NCBI GenBank assembly: GCA_027577595.1
Contig: JANBRJ010000010.1
Location: 186,001 to 250,000 of the forward strand
DNA: 64,000 nt
DNA from: Coemansia sp. RSA 487
Taxonomy: Eukaryota > Kickxellomycota > Kickxellomycetes > Kickxellales > Kickxellaceae
Direction: 5' to 3'
Shown here piece after piece: positions 39,930 through 50,383 of the stretch (positions are counted from its first letter, which is position 1; each line of letters begins with the position of its first letter). The position numbers and the translations under genes were made by a program. The notes beneath the pieces are model-generated. The model ran no database searches, had not been told where the DNA came from, and saw only the letters and a list, made by a program, of their open reading frames with translations.

Positions 39930-42852
39930 CTAAAAGCCTAACATAAACATGACAAGATAGCCAACAGTAATAACCACGGCGTATGCGATGATGCTAGATG
40001 GAATGCCGGCCTTGAAAAAATCCATCGTGGTCAGGTACGGGTTGCCCAGTGTATCTTCCAGCATTATGGCGTTCATGTTGGGGAACCCAGACACCGGCAG
40101 ACCCATTGCACCCGAAGCCATCAGCGCCGTTCCCATCACAAGCAGCCTGCTGTGCGGCTCCGGCAGCCGCGCTCCGACCTCCGACACAATCGGAAGGATG
40201 ATCAGCGATCCGACCGTATGCGAGATGAAAGTGCAGCACACGAGGATAAGTCCGCAGAACACGCAGAGGACAGAGAAGAGCGGGAACCCGTCGACCACAT
40301 TCTCGATTCGGCTGGCCAGCTCGTGCAAAAGCCCGCTCGAATCGACAGCGCGGCCCAGAACGATGCCGCCCATGGCGAGGATAACGACCGTCCACAGAAA
40401 GTTGTTGAAATCCTCCTTGCTCAACACCTTGGGGAACCCGAACAGAAGCACGAGCGGGATGATTGCAATGACCCCCATGTCTCCGATAATTGGCTCAAGG
40501 CTGGACCCAAAGCACCAGAGAGCGATGGTGAGGACAGTGACAAGGCACACGTATATCTGGCGACGGTTAAGCTTTTCTCTGGTGAAGCGCGTTTGGTGGA
40601 TCGATGGCGTGGTTTTGTCCGGACGATACACAGCCAACAGCAGCGCCCAGATGCCCAGGTCACAAAGCAAGCAGATAGGGATGGACACAGCAAACCACTG
40701 GAACCATGACGGGGGCGGGTGCATCGTGTTGATGGCAATGATGTTTTGCGGCGATGATATTGGCGACGCCATGCCGCCGACGTTTGACGCAAGCGCGATT
40801 CCGATAATTAGGCACGGCGCAAAGGTGCTGCTGTTTGGGAGCGTCCGCAGAATCGGCCGGATCAGCGAAAAGCACAGCACAGGCGCTGCTACGTTCGATA
40901 TCCACATGCTCGCAAACGTCGCCACCAGCATATTGGCCAAGAGAACCGTCCTCGGCCTGGTCCCTGCCTTTGACAGCACCCACGACGCCATGATGCGCGC
41001 AATGTCGTGCTTGCTCAGCGCTGCCGCCAGCGCAAATCCGCCAAGCAGAAGCATGATAACCGACGAAAACATTGCCGAAAAAACTAGCTTTGATGCATCG
41101 CCGGCGCTCAGATGCCCATGAGACTTTGTAGGCGAGCGCATCACGCCAAGCATTACAGTGAGGAATGGCACGAGAAGGGCGGTTACGTGGAGGGGCAGCG
41201 CCTCGGTGGCCCATAGCAGCGACACAAACACAAGCATTGCCCAGCAGCGCTGCTGCTCGGGCCCGCCAAACATGGGCAGCGCCCATGCAATGCCGAAAAC
41301 AGCCACGCATGCGCTGATTCTAAGAAGCTGCTTTTGCGTGTTTGTTAGTCTGCCTGGCTTTAGCGTCGCTATCGTCTCCGCGGTGGCGGGCTCGAGATCA
41401 GGCGATTGCACGCCTACTGCGTTGACCATTCTCTCGTTTGCAATCATGTCGCGCCAAATGGTGTTGCGCTCCCAAATGACTTCCTCGCGCAAGCACTTTT
41501 TCAGCTCGGCCAGAGCATCGTCGATGCTGGTACACCCTGATGCAAGGCCAAATGCGTATGCGGCGGACTCCATCTTCTCCCGCAGACTGCTCTGCGCATC
41601 TGCTGTGAACGGATATGCTGCATTAACCGTGTCGTGTATGTACTCTGTGCGCAGGTTGGAGTGTGTCACTTTGTCGAACTTTTTGGTGATCTTGCTGAAC
41701 CCCGTGTAGTTCAGCTGGGCATACGAGCGTAGGTCGTGCAGCAGAATAAACAGATTCCGCGCCCTTGAGCGCAGTTCTCTGAGCAGCGAATTGGATCCGC
41801 TAAAGCTGGCGGTGCGGCGGTGCTGGTATTCACTGCTTCTCAGCAACGGCTGGTCAGTGGCTGGGTTCACAGTGCCATACGCGGAAGAATTGCCAACAGC
41901 TGCAACGCTAGGGGTACGCGTGCTGTCTCCGTGCTCCTGTGGGATATACGCATTGGTAACGTTCTCGGGAGCTGTTGAATCCATCGCCAGGGCCGTGTTG
42001 GGACTCGCAACCGGAGTACCATGGTCTTCGGGCTGTCCATATGGAGACACAGCATTTACAGGGCTCTGTAATTGCGAGTTCCCAGGCGACCCGCCAGATA
42101 TCGATGCCTGTATGGTGCTTGCATGGTGGATTCTTGGCGCACCAGCCCCTCCTCCTCCTCCTCCTCCTCCTTCTCCTCTCGTAGGAGGGTTGGATTCTAT
42201 GTTTGAAAGCTTTCTGAAAAAATTGAGTGAGCTTCGGCGCTGGAGTGTGGTGCTTGCATCCAAGACATTCACGTCTCTATCGACGCTGTCTGCTTCTGCA
42301 AAAAGCTCGGCTTCCTTTCGTCGGTAGAATTCGTCGACCTTCGAAAGCTCAGAGTCTAGAAGAGGCACAAATACGGCATATGCCTGAGTTTGCGGTAAAA
42401 GCAGAGTTGTGTCCTCCTCGGTGCCTACGCTTTGCAAAGCCTGACGAAGCTGATTTTGTTGCTGCTGCTGATCTGCTTTTGCAATAATATCGCGCTCGAT
42501 TACATACAGCTTTTTCTTTAACCCCGAGTAGCTACATGTGTGGAATACCGACAACAACACCCCCCCGATCGCAGTAACCAAACAAATAGAGATTCATTAG
42601 TTGATAGTTCAGGAGCGGACCATACCACACTTAGTCTCTTTAGCCTTTTCTGGTGTGCAAGCATACTAGAAGAAAAACGACAATCACAGGATATGCCCGT
42701 CTGCACTCGAATCTTCCAGCGTTTTTTTTGGTTCGCAAGTAAAAGAGATAGTGTGCATGGTGAAGCATATATACGTCATTTAATATTTACTCTAAATAGT
42801 ATTGTGCCCAGTCAGGCACCGCGTTGAACTGCAGTACGCTTGAAAACTTCAT
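39930..42852 (-). CDS. SPX-domain low-affinity phosphate transporter (Pho87/90/91-like), two exons
   Basis: Exon 1 is 42852..42791 (20 codons plus GA), intron 42790..42532 has an ACTAAT branch point, and exon 2 is 42531..39930, giving 887 residues. The join rebuilds MKFSSVLQFNAVPDWAQYYL then DYSGLKKKLY, the canonical SPX start. The SPX domain is split: its last helices (YTGFSKITKKFDKVTHSNL) come after a long Ser/Gly-rich insert with a poly-Gly run. The C-terminal half is a SLC13/DASS-type sodium- or proton-coupled transporter with about 12 TM segments, from ISACVAVFGIAWALPMF to the end. SPX domains bind inositol pyrophosphates and gate phosphate uptake. Pho91 is vacuolar and Pho87/90 plasma-membrane; I cannot choose. 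Confidence 0.92.
42148..42178 (+). repeat. (CCT)n repeat encoding poly-Gly in the SPX transporter
   Basis: About ten CCT units (GGA/GAG phase read as Gly on the coding strand) give the poly-Gly run in the linker that splits the SPX domain. In-frame triplet repeat. Confidence 0.85.
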
Positions 42853-43387
42853 CGCAGCTTGATTCTAGGACATGCGTCGATTAAAGTCGAATAAAGGGGA
42901 GGAAAAGACAATAGATGAGAGAATAAGGCTGTCGTTAACGAAGATAGACAACGGATGAAATGGTTTAAGAGGAAGAAAAAGGGGGTGAAAGAGTGAGGAA
43001 GGGAAAGAGGGTATTTATTTATACAAGGAATACAAAGAAAAATAAAGAGAAAGGAATGCTGGCAGTCAAGAAAGAAAAAAACCCTGTCTCAACCAAAATG
43101 TATTATGACACGGCGCCAAGCTAATTCTTTACGCTGTGTCAGGTTCAGCAAAAAAAAGCTTCTTTTTGCATCAATCGAAAAGCCTGGCCCATTTCTTGGC
43201 TGTTGCTTTATCCCACTCGTTTGGCGCAGCCAGTCGAGTTGACATGATGCGGAAATGCAAGGCTTTTCATTATAGCAGTTACCATCTTCTGTGAGATGGC
43301 TCACTCCAAGCGATTGAAAACAAGGCAATGCCGGGCAGGGAAGAAGAGAGTCAGCGCTGAGCTTGAGCTAAAGTCGAGCTGCGTAGT
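42853..43387. promoter_or_regulatory. Upstream region of the SPX transporter
   Basis: A purine-rich (GGAAGAAAAAGGG-type) region upstream of the transporter start on the minus strand. A 79-codon frame at 43089-43328 contains several Cys but starts without ATG. It could be a second exon of the small secreted-type frame at 43388-43642; this is not supported well enough to call. Confidence 0.35.
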
Positions 43388-43642
43388 TTACTGCTTCAGA
43401 TTTACACCAGACATGGCACACCATTCATCTCCTGCACATGTTTGATGGAGGTACCACGATTTGCTGTAGTTAATATGCATGCCCTGTGGGAGCAGTGTTG
43501 GCTGAATGGATGGCAACACGTTCGCTTGCCCATCATATGACCAAAGAAAAGTGTCCTTCTCATCCTTGAATACAGGTGGACAAGAGTGACCTGTTTCGCG
43601 CGTGACGCTGATGAACAAAGAAATGGGTACCAATGGTACGAG
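43388..43642 (-). CDS. Possible small secreted-type protein
   Basis: An 85-codon frame starting MLVPLVPISLFISV, a short hydrophobic leader resembling a signal peptide, followed by a polar, Trp/Cys-containing segment with CAGDEWCAMSG near the end. No family recognised. A donor-like GGT|GTAAAT lies close to the stop, and minus-strand Cys-rich sequence (about 43206-43270) follows, so a two-exon gene is possible. It equally could be a chance frame, so confidence is low. Confidence 0.25.
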   Translation of the reverse strand, partial: LVPLVPISLFISVTRETGHSCPPVFKDEKDTFLWSYDGQANVLPSIQPTLLPQGMHINYSKSWYLHQTCAGDEWCAMSGVNLKQ

Positions 43643-43857
43643 CATGATGTTTCTTTTATTCAAATTCCGACTCGCTTATCTGTGCAGCTGCTTCTCCCAT
43701 ACATGCGTCATGCTAGAGGCAATTAACTAGAGCTGCAGCAACGCGAGGAATGCGTGTTTTGACGGTTAAATGGATGTCAGGGTTCTTGATCGTCTGTTTT
43801 AATACCCTATTCCTTGTATCCGCATCATATAGACACGCTGCGCGTAGAAACTGAAGA

Positions 43858-44511
43858 ATGGACTTTGACGGGTTTATTGACTACGAGCTGGAGATCTCGC
43901 GCGCAGACGCATCGCCAGTGCGTGTACTGCAGGACGCTACCGGTTCGGCGAAATGCGGCATTGGGTCGACGGTCTGGGATGCGGGCATCGTTCTAGCCAA
44001 ATACCTGGACTGGCAAATATCGAAAGGCAATATGGATCTCTCTGGGAAAACGGTTCTGGAGCTTGGTGCGGGAACCGGCATCGTGGGAATTGCACTAGCA
44101 TGTATGCAGCCTGAATGCAGTGTTGTGCTCTCGGACAAAGAGGAACTGGTTTCGTTGCTGGAGCGCAATATCGCCTTGAACAATACTCATGGCAATGTGT
44201 CTGCCGTATGTCTTGACTGGAGCAATCCTGAACACAGACAAAACGTTTCTGCCGCACCCGACTTAATCCTCGTTTCTGACGGTATCTGGATCAAGGACCT
44301 TCATTCGCATTTGGCTGACACGCTTGCGCAGCTGGCCGGAAGCAGTACCACGGTGCTGCTGGCGTACGAGACTCGCAAATTTGACGAGGAAGCCCAGTTC
44401 ATGGCGCAATGGAGCAGTCGCTTCCGATTCCACGACATCAAGCCTCAGGATCAGCACCCAGTGATGCAAAGCGAAGACATCTTTCTCTTCAGCGGCTGTC
44501 TCAAGACCTAG
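43858..44511 (+). CDS. METTL21-type protein-lysine methyltransferase (VCP-KMT-like)
   Basis: A 217-residue seven-beta-strand AdoMet methyltransferase of the METTL21/Methyltransf_16 family, which trimethylates single lysines on chaperones such as VCP/Cdc48, Hsp70 or eEF1A. Seen: the GIGSTVWDAGIVLAKYL entry helix, AdoMet motif I VLELGAGTGIVGIAL at 66-80, an LSDKEE acidic loop (92-97), SDGIW (140-144) at the post-II position, and AYETR, the family signature near 169. The length and motif spacing fit VCP-KMT (METTL21D, 229 aa), but substrate choice within the family cannot be read from sequence. Single exon. Divergent to the preceding minus-strand region. Confidence 0.85.
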   Translation: MDFDGFIDYELEISRADASPVRVLQDATGSAKCGIGSTVWDAGIVLAKYLDWQISKGNMDLSGKTVLELGAGTGIVGIALACMQPECSVVLSDKEELVSLLERNIALNNTHGNVSAVCLDWSNPEHRQNVSAAPDLILVSDGIWIKDLHSHLADTLAQLAGSSTTVLLAYETRKFDEEAQFMAQWSSRFRFHDIKPQDQHPVMQSEDIFLFSGCLKT

Positions 44512-44611
44512 CCAAGAAAACTTACACTCTCTCATTTACAAGTCTCTTCATGTGAAGAAGGCGTCCGCGCCATCAGCTGCCGCCAAGCAAAACGTGGCGG
44601 ATGCGAACTCG

Positions 44612-44642
<31 letters not shown>

Positions 44643-45001
44643 TCATTAGTGCTTCTTTTTTTCTGAAGCCAGTGTAAAGAAGGTCGGAACTATAAACCAC
44701 CACCGCTTTGATAAGAGAAAAACAAGCTCTAAAAACAAGCTCTAAAAATAAGTGACTCAACACTCACTCCAAAATGGCCCAAAAAATATTGCAGTCAGAT
44801 CAGGGTGCAAAAGTCTCCTCAAAAAAACGGGTGGGTGGTTTAGGGCTGTTGTCTTCCAGTCTTGCCTTTTCTCTTTACTTTCAAATTAATTTTGGTCTTC
44901 CCTGCTGTCTTTTTATTTTATTTATCTAGCTCATCCTGTTCCAGCCCAATCTTTATATCATCTAAAACAGCTTCGGAAACAAGCAAAGTAAAGGCAGAAC
45001 A
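44512..45001. promoter_or_regulatory. ARO1 upstream region with (AGC)n repeat
   Basis: It contains the 3' flank of the methyltransferase, an AGC trinucleotide tract, and a CT-rich leader (about 44870-44935) before the ARO1 ATG. A frame over the repeat encodes poly-Ala or poly-Ser depending on strand and is not called a gene. Confidence 0.45.
44614..44642 (+). repeat. (AGC)n trinucleotide repeat
   Basis: Nearly ten perfect AGC units in the interval upstream of ARO1. Surrounding sequence reads as an Ala/Lys-rich peptide in one frame, but no start or conservation can be shown. Confidence 0.85.
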
Positions 45002-48000
45002 ATGGCCACAGCCAGCAGCAACACCCAGGGCGCAAAGGAGGCTCGCCCGCTAAAGCTTGCCGAGGTCGAGCACATCGAGATCCTTGGATCGAAGAGCATC
45101 GTGTGCGGCTTCCACCTGGTCGACTATATCTGGGCCGACATCTTTGCCAATCTAGCGCCGGCATCGACCTATGTGCTGATCGCCGACATCAATCTGGCGC
45201 GCCTGTACCTGGATAAGTACCAGGATGGGTTCCAAGCAGCATGGAGCCACCACAAGCCCGGCTCGAAGGCACCGCGACTGCTTGCGCACATTCTGCCTCC
45301 AGGCGAGACCAGCAAATCGCGTGCAACAAAGGGCGCCATCGAAGACTGGATGCTGAGCCAGAAATGCACCCGCGACACCATGGTGCTTGCGCTTGGCGGC
45401 GGCGTTATCGGCGACCTTGTTGGGTTTGTGGCAGCTACGTTCATGCGTGGTGTGCCGTTTGTGCAAATTCCGACTTCGCTTCTGGCCATGGTGGACTCGT
45501 CGATTGGCGGAAAGACGGCGGTTGACACGCCGGCCGGAAAGAATCTTATCGGCGCCTTCTGGCAGCCCAAGCGCATCTACATGGACATGGCTATTCTCAG
45601 CACACTTCCAGCCCGCGAGTTTTCCAATGGCATGGCCGAGGTCGTAAAGACCGCTGCCATCTGGACGCCCGAAGAGTTTGACATCCTCGAGACAAGCGCC
45701 ACAGAGATCCGCGCTGCTGTGCTGGAGGGCCAGCAGCACAGTGCGGATGCCGGTCTGACGCTGGACACCCGGTCTCCGGCGCAGTCGTTGCTGCTGCGAG
45801 TGATTGCGGCCTCGGCACGCGTCAAAGCATATGTCGTCACCCACGATGAGCGTGAATCGGGCATGCGCGGCCTGCTCAACTTTGGCCACACGATTGGACA
45901 TGCCATCGAGGCTATCCTGTCGCCGCAGGTCCTCCATGGCGAGTGCGTGTCCATCGGGTGTGTTCTTGAGGCGGAGCTTGCACGCCGCATGGGCCATCTC
46001 GGCGAGGTCGGCGTTGCGCGGCTGACCCGCTGTCTGCGCGCATACGGGCTGCCGACCTCTGTCAGCGACCCGATCATCTGCAAGCTGGTTGGCGACCGCC
46101 GGATCGCTGAGGTCCGCCCGCGTCGGTTGATGGACATCATGGGGCTTGACAAAAAGACCGTTGGCTCTCAAAAACGCATTGTCATTCTCAAGAGCCTCGG
46201 CAAAACCTTGGAGATGCAGCCGACAAACGTCGACGATGCGCTTATCAACGAGGTCATCTCTGCCGGTGTGCTTGTCAGCCCTGTAGCCGAATCCCCAGCA
46301 GCAGCCCCCAATAAGAGCGCTGCTGTGGTGGTCGTGCCGCCCGGAAGCAAGTCGATCTCAAACCGCGCGCTGCAGCTGGCCGCGCTTGGAACCGGCGAGT
46401 GCCGCATCAAGAACCTGCTTCACTCGGACGACACCCAGGTCATGCAGGCGGCGCTACAGGCAATGGGCGGATGCACCTTTGCATGGGAAGACGATGGTGA
46501 CACGCTTGTTGTTTCTGGCGGTGGAGGAAAACTGCATGTCCCTTCCGACGAGCTCTATTTGGGCAACGCAGGCACCGCAGCGCGCTTCCTGACCACCACA
46601 GTCAACCTGATCGACGCAGGCAGCGACACTGAGGCGACGACTGTGCTGACCGGCAACGCGCGCATGAAGCTGCGCCCGTCGGGGCCGCTGGTTGATGCGC
46701 TCCGCGCCAACGGATGCACGGTGGACTACTGCGAGCGCGAGGGTTCGCTGCCCCTGCGTGTGACACACACGGGCAGACGCTTCCCTGGCGGACGGATCGC
46801 GCTTGCTGCGTCGGTTAGCTCGCAGTACGTGTCATCGATCCTCCTATGCGCACCCTACGCCCAGGCGCCTGTGCATCTTGAGCTGATTGGCGGCAAAGTG
46901 ATCTCGCAGCCATACATCGACATGACGATTTCGATGATGGCTCAGTTCGGGTGTAAGGTCCAGCGCGTTGCCGAGAACGAGTACCTCATCCCGCGCGGCG
47001 CCTACACAAACCCCAAGGAATATGTGGTTGAGAGCGACGCCAGCTCGGCCACGTATCCGCTAGCGTTTGCAGCAATCACAGGCACCCAGTGCACTGTGCC
47101 CAACATTGGGTCTGCGTCGCTCCAGGGCGATGCTCGCTTTGCCGTTGATGTGCTGCGGCCCATGGGGTGCGCTGTTGAGCAGACCGAGACGTCCACCACG
47201 GTGCGCGGCCCGCCTCGAGGGAAGCTGTGCGCGCTGGGCGATATTGACATGGAGCCCATGACCGATGCGTTCCTGACCGCGGCTGTGCTGGCTGCCGTTG
47301 CTCCTTCCGGCGGCGGCGTGACGCGTATCCGCGGAATCGCCAACCAGCACGTCAAGGAATGCGACCGCATTGCGGCGATGTGCGACGAGTTGGCCAAGTT
47401 TGGCGTCAAGACCAAGAACCACCCGGACGGAATCGACGTGCACGGCGTTTCGATCGGCGGCCTAGCCCAGACGGTGCCGTCCGTGCACTGCTACGACGAC
47501 CACCGTGTGGCAATGAGCTTCTCAATCCTTGCGTGCGTTTCCCCGAGGGGCGCAGAGATCCGGGAGCGCCGCTGTGTTGGAAAGACGTGGCCGCAGTGGT
47601 GGGATGTTCTTGCGCGCGACCTCGGCGCCCCCACTGCCGGCTCGGATCCCGATGCTCCGCAGCAGGCGGGCGGCGAAGCAAAGAGCACCGCGGCGACGGA
47701 GCCGGCACCAGCGAAGGCCAGCGGCTCTGTGGTTATCATTGGCATGCGCGGCGTGGGGAAGACGTCGCTGGGCACGGCTGCTGCGCAGTGGCTTGGGCTC
47801 GGCTTTGTCGATATGGACGCGTACCTGGAGAAGGAAGTTGGCCAGACGATTCCCGAGATCGTAAACGGATCGGGGTGGGCCACGTTCCGCGAGCACGAGA
47901 GTCGTCTTCTCGTCAAGGCGCTGACGCAGGACTACGCGACGGGCCACATCATTGCCTGCGGCGGCGGCGTTGTCGAATGCGAGGAGAACCGCAAGGTTCT

Positions 48001-49894
48001 GAAGAAGCATGTGGCAGGCGGAGCAATCGTTGTCTGCATGACGCCAAATATGCAGCAGGTTGCCGAGTACTTGAACAAGGACAAAACCCGGCCAGCGTAC
48101 TCGGCCACAAGCGACATCAACGACGTGTACGCCAGACGGCTGCCTCTCTACGCAGAGTGCTGCAACTACGAGTACTTGGTGGACAAGGAGCTGCTTGCTA
48201 TGAACGAGGAGGACAAGGCTGGCTCGTGGTCGATCATCGAGCGCGACTTCACTCGGCTGCTCAGCTTTGCAACCGGACGGGACATGAACCGCGTCAACAT
48301 TGCGCACCCGTCGTTCTTTGTTTCGCTTACTGCGCCCGATGTCCGCGAGTACTTGCCCGCCAAGCTTGCGCAGCTCACGGCCGGGTCGCATGCCATTGAG
48401 CTGCGCGCCGACCTGCTTCTCAGGGCGCCCGAGTTTGCTGGTGCTGACCTGGCCGACGTTGGCACGCAGGACGGGTTTGTGCACTACGTGCATCGCCAGT
48501 TCACGATCCTGCGCCACAGCTCGCCGCTCCCGGTGGTCTTCACAGTCCGCACCGCACCGCAGGGCGGAGCGTTCCCTGTGAAAGCAGACCAGCTGCGCGT
48601 GCGGCTGCTTCGGTGCGCGGTGCAGTGGGGCGCCGAGTACGTGGATGTCGAGGTTGACAACGCGGCAGCCGGCATCTATGCGTCGCGGCAGAGCTCGCTA
48701 GTCATTGCGTCGTACCACGATGTCACAGGCAAGCGGCTGCGGTGGAACGAGGCCGAGAGCGAGTTTGCCAACGAGATCCTCGCGCGTGCGCGCTCCTGCG
48801 GCGATATCGCCAAGCTCATATCGGTGGCCCATGCGTGGGAAGACAACCTGGCGTGCCAGCGCTTTGTGCAGCGGAACCATTCAGTCAGTGCGCCCGTGAT
48901 TGCGCTGAACATGGGGTACGCTGGACAGCTGTCGCGTGTCCTGTGCCCTTGCCTGACTCCCGTGACGCATCCACTGCTGACAGAATCGGCGGCGCCCGGC
49001 CAGATCAGCGTGTGCCAGATCAACGAGGCCCGGGCGCTTGCGGGGCTGCTGCCATCCAAGCAGTTCTTCCTATTCGGCACACCGATCCAGCACTCGCCTA
49101 GCCCGGCGATGCACAACGCCGGGTTTGCAGCTCTTGGTCTGCCCCACGTATACGCGCTGAAGGAGACGCAGACGGTGGACGAGCTGCGCGACACCATTGG
49201 CAGCCCGAGCTTTGGCGGCGCATCGGTGACTATCCCGCACAAGCAGACGATCATCCCAATGCTAGACTCGCTGACCCCCGCGGCACAGCGCATCGGCGCA
49301 GTGAACACAATCGTCCCCGAAACCGATGCGCAGGGCAAGCGTGTGCTGGTGGGCGATAACACCGACTACCTGGGCATTGTTGGGTGTCTGCGCAACGCAC
49401 AGCTGGAAAAGCAGTCCGAGAGCTTTGCCACCGCCTGTGCGCTGGTTGTCGGCGCCGGAGGCACAGCTAGAGCTGCGCTCTATGCCCTCCATACGCTCGG
49501 CGTGCCACGGGTAGCTGTGTTCAACCGCACCACGGCGCGTGCCGAGGCGCTGGCACAGGAGTTTGCGACCCTCTTCACAGCTGTTCAGGCAGTAGATCTG
49601 CGCGCGGCGGCGGAGATGCGGCCGACTTATATCGTTGGAACCATCCCTGCCAGCGATCTCAAGCTCCCAGATGTGCTGTTCTGTGGTGCCAGCGGTGTTG
49701 CGCTGGACATGGCGTACAAGCCGCGGTGGACGCCGCTGCTCGAGGCTGCCGAGAAGAGCGGGTGGAAGGTAGTTCATGGCGTGGCAGTGCTAATTGAGCA
49801 AGGCATCCACCAACTGGAGAAGTGGACACATTCGACAGCGCCTGTCAAGGTCATGGGCGATGCTGTGTACGCCAAATACGACGCCGAGTTCTGA
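45002..49894 (+). CDS. ARO1: Pentafunctional AROM polypeptide (shikimate pathway)
   Basis: A 1630-residue fusion enzyme catalysing five consecutive steps from DAHP to EPSP, cytosolic. Domains in order: 3-dehydroquinate synthase (about 20-390; GGGVIGDLVGFVAATF and NFGHTIGHAIE), EPSP synthase (about 435-880; PGSKSISNRALQLAALG and GNAGTAARF), shikimate kinase (about 905-1080; P-loop GMRGVGKTS and ACGGGVVE), type I dehydroquinase (about 1095-1310; IASYHDVTG holding the catalytic His and KLISVAH the Schiff-base Lys region) and shikimate dehydrogenase (about 1345-1630; SPSPAMHNAGF, DNTDYLG, GAGGTARAALYAL). All five appear intact with active-site signatures. Length fits the usual 1550-1600, the excess being linkers. 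It is one uninterrupted exon, Kozak ACAATGG. Confidence 0.98.
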   Translation: MATASSNTQGAKEARPLKLAEVEHIEILGSKSIVCGFHLVDYIWADIFANLAPASTYVLIADINLARLYLDKYQDGFQAAWSHHKPGSKAPRLLAHILPPGETSKSRATKGAIEDWMLSQKCTRDTMVLALGGGVIGDLVGFVAATFMRGVPFVQIPTSLLAMVDSSIGGKTAVDTPAGKNLIGAFWQPKRIYMDMAILSTLPAREFSNGMAEVVKTAAIWTPEEFDILETSATEIRAAVLEGQQHSADAGLTLDTRSPAQSLLLRVIAASARVKAYVVTHDERESGMRGLLNFGHTIGHAIEAILSPQVLHGECVSIGCVLEAELARRMGHLGEVGVARLTRCLRAYGLPTSVSDPIICKLVGDRRIAEVRPRRLMDIMGLDKKTVGSQKRIVILKSLGKTLEMQPTNVDDALINEVISAGVLVSPVAESPAAAPNKSAAVVVVPPGSKSISNRALQLAALGTGECRIKNLLHSDDTQVMQAALQAMGGCTFAWEDDGDTLVVSGGGGKLHVPSDELYLGNAGTAARFLTTTVNLIDAGSDTEATTVLTGNARMKLRPSGPLVDALRANGCTVDYCEREGSLPLRVTHTGRRFPGGRIALAASVSSQYVSSILLCAPYAQAPVHLELIGGKVISQPYIDMTISMMAQFGCKVQRVAENEYLIPRGAYTNPKEYVVESDASSATYPLAFAAITGTQCTVPNIGSASLQGDARFAVDVLRPMGCAVEQTETSTTVRGPPRGKLCALGDIDMEPMTDAFLTAAVLAAVAPSGGGVTRIRGIANQHVKECDRIAAMCDELAKFGVKTKNHPDGIDVHGVSIGGLAQTVPSVHCYDDHRVAMSFSILACVSPRGAEIRERRCVGKTWPQWWDVLARDLGAPTAGSDPDAPQQAGGEAKSTAATEPAPAKASGSVVIIGMRGVGKTSLGTAAAQWLGLGFVDMDAYLEKEVGQTIPEIVNGSGWATFREHESRLLVKALTQDYATGHIIACGGGVVECEENRKVLKKHVAGGAIVVCMTPNMQQVAEYLNKDKTRPAYSATSDINDVYARRLPLYAECCNYEYLVDKELLAMNEEDKAGSWSIIERDFTRLLSFATGRDMNRVNIAHPSFFVSLTAPDVREYLPAKLAQLTAGSHAIELRADLLLRAPEFAGADLADVGTQDGFVHYVHRQFTILRHSSPLPVVFTVRTAPQGGAFPVKADQLRVRLLRCAVQWGAEYVDVEVDNAAAGIYASRQSSLVIASYHDVTGKRLRWNEAESEFANEILARARSCGDIAKLISVAHAWEDNLACQRFVQRNHSVSAPVIALNMGYAGQLSRVLCPCLTPVTHPLLTESAAPGQISVCQINEARALAGLLPSKQFFLFGTPIQHSPSPAMHNAGFAALGLPHVYALKETQTVDELRDTIGSPSFGGASVTIPHKQTIIPMLDSLTPAAQRIGAVNTIVPETDAQGKRVLVGDNTDYLGIVGCLRNAQLEKQSESFATACALVVGAGGTARAALYALHTLGVPRVAVFNRTTARAEALAQEFATLFTAVQAVDLRAAAEMRPTYIVGTIPASDLKLPDVLFCGASGVALDMAYKPRWTPLLEAAEKSGWKVVHGVAVLIEQGIHQLEKWTHSTAPVKVMGDAVYAKYDAEF

Positions 49895-50056
49895 GTAACT
49901 TGGCTGTTGGTTTTGATTCGTGATAAACAAGTTTACTTTTATTTTTAAAAAAAGACGTGTTAACAATTAAAAGTTATAGCTCAAGAAAAAGGAAGGAAAA
50001 CACAGGGTGTTTACATCCTGGGCCAAGTGCTTTGAAGAAAGCGTTTTCGGTTTGCT

Positions 50057-50383
50057 CTACTCTTCTTCCTCTTCGATTTCTCCAAAGAGCCTCTTGACAA
50101 CCACAACGTACTCGGACTGAGCGTCCCTGGGCTGCTTGTCCTTTTCGCCAGCCCATGCGTTCCACTTGGCTCTGCCCCTGGGATCAAAGATACCGGGTTG
50201 AGAAGTCTCGTTGTCGCCTTCCTTGGCTTGCTTGAAGAGTCCGTACAGCTGAAGCTTGATAGTGTTGCTGGGATCAGTATCCAGGGTCTTGACTCTCTCG
50301 GCTTGTTCCTCGAATTCCTTGGTCAGCTCTTCATCGGTGAGTCCGCTGAGGCGCTCTTTGACAACATCAAGCTTCTCGGCCAT
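50057..50383 (-). CDS. ACB1: Acyl-CoA-binding protein
   Basis: A 108-residue ACBP that carries long-chain acyl-CoA esters in the cytosol. The four-helix ACB fold is clear: LTDEELTKEFEEQAERV, the conserved LYGLFKQAKEGD helix 2 and RAKWNAWAGEKD helix 3. The ligand-contact Tyr, Lys and Trp of LYGLFKQA and KWNAW are present. It is longer than yeast Acb1 (87 aa) because of an acidic C-terminal tail ending IEEEEE. Single exon; convergent with ARO1 (about 160 bp apart). Confidence 0.95.
   Translation of the reverse strand: MAEKLDVVKERLSGLTDEELTKEFEEQAERVKTLDTDPSNTIKLQLYGLFKQAKEGDNETSQPGIFDPRGRAKWNAWAGEKDKQPRDAQSEYVVVVKRLFGEIEEEEE

Noticed and set aside
44548-44763. Ala-rich minus-strand frame over the AGC repeat
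   Set aside because: Dominated by the trinucleotide repeat, with no conserved sequence.
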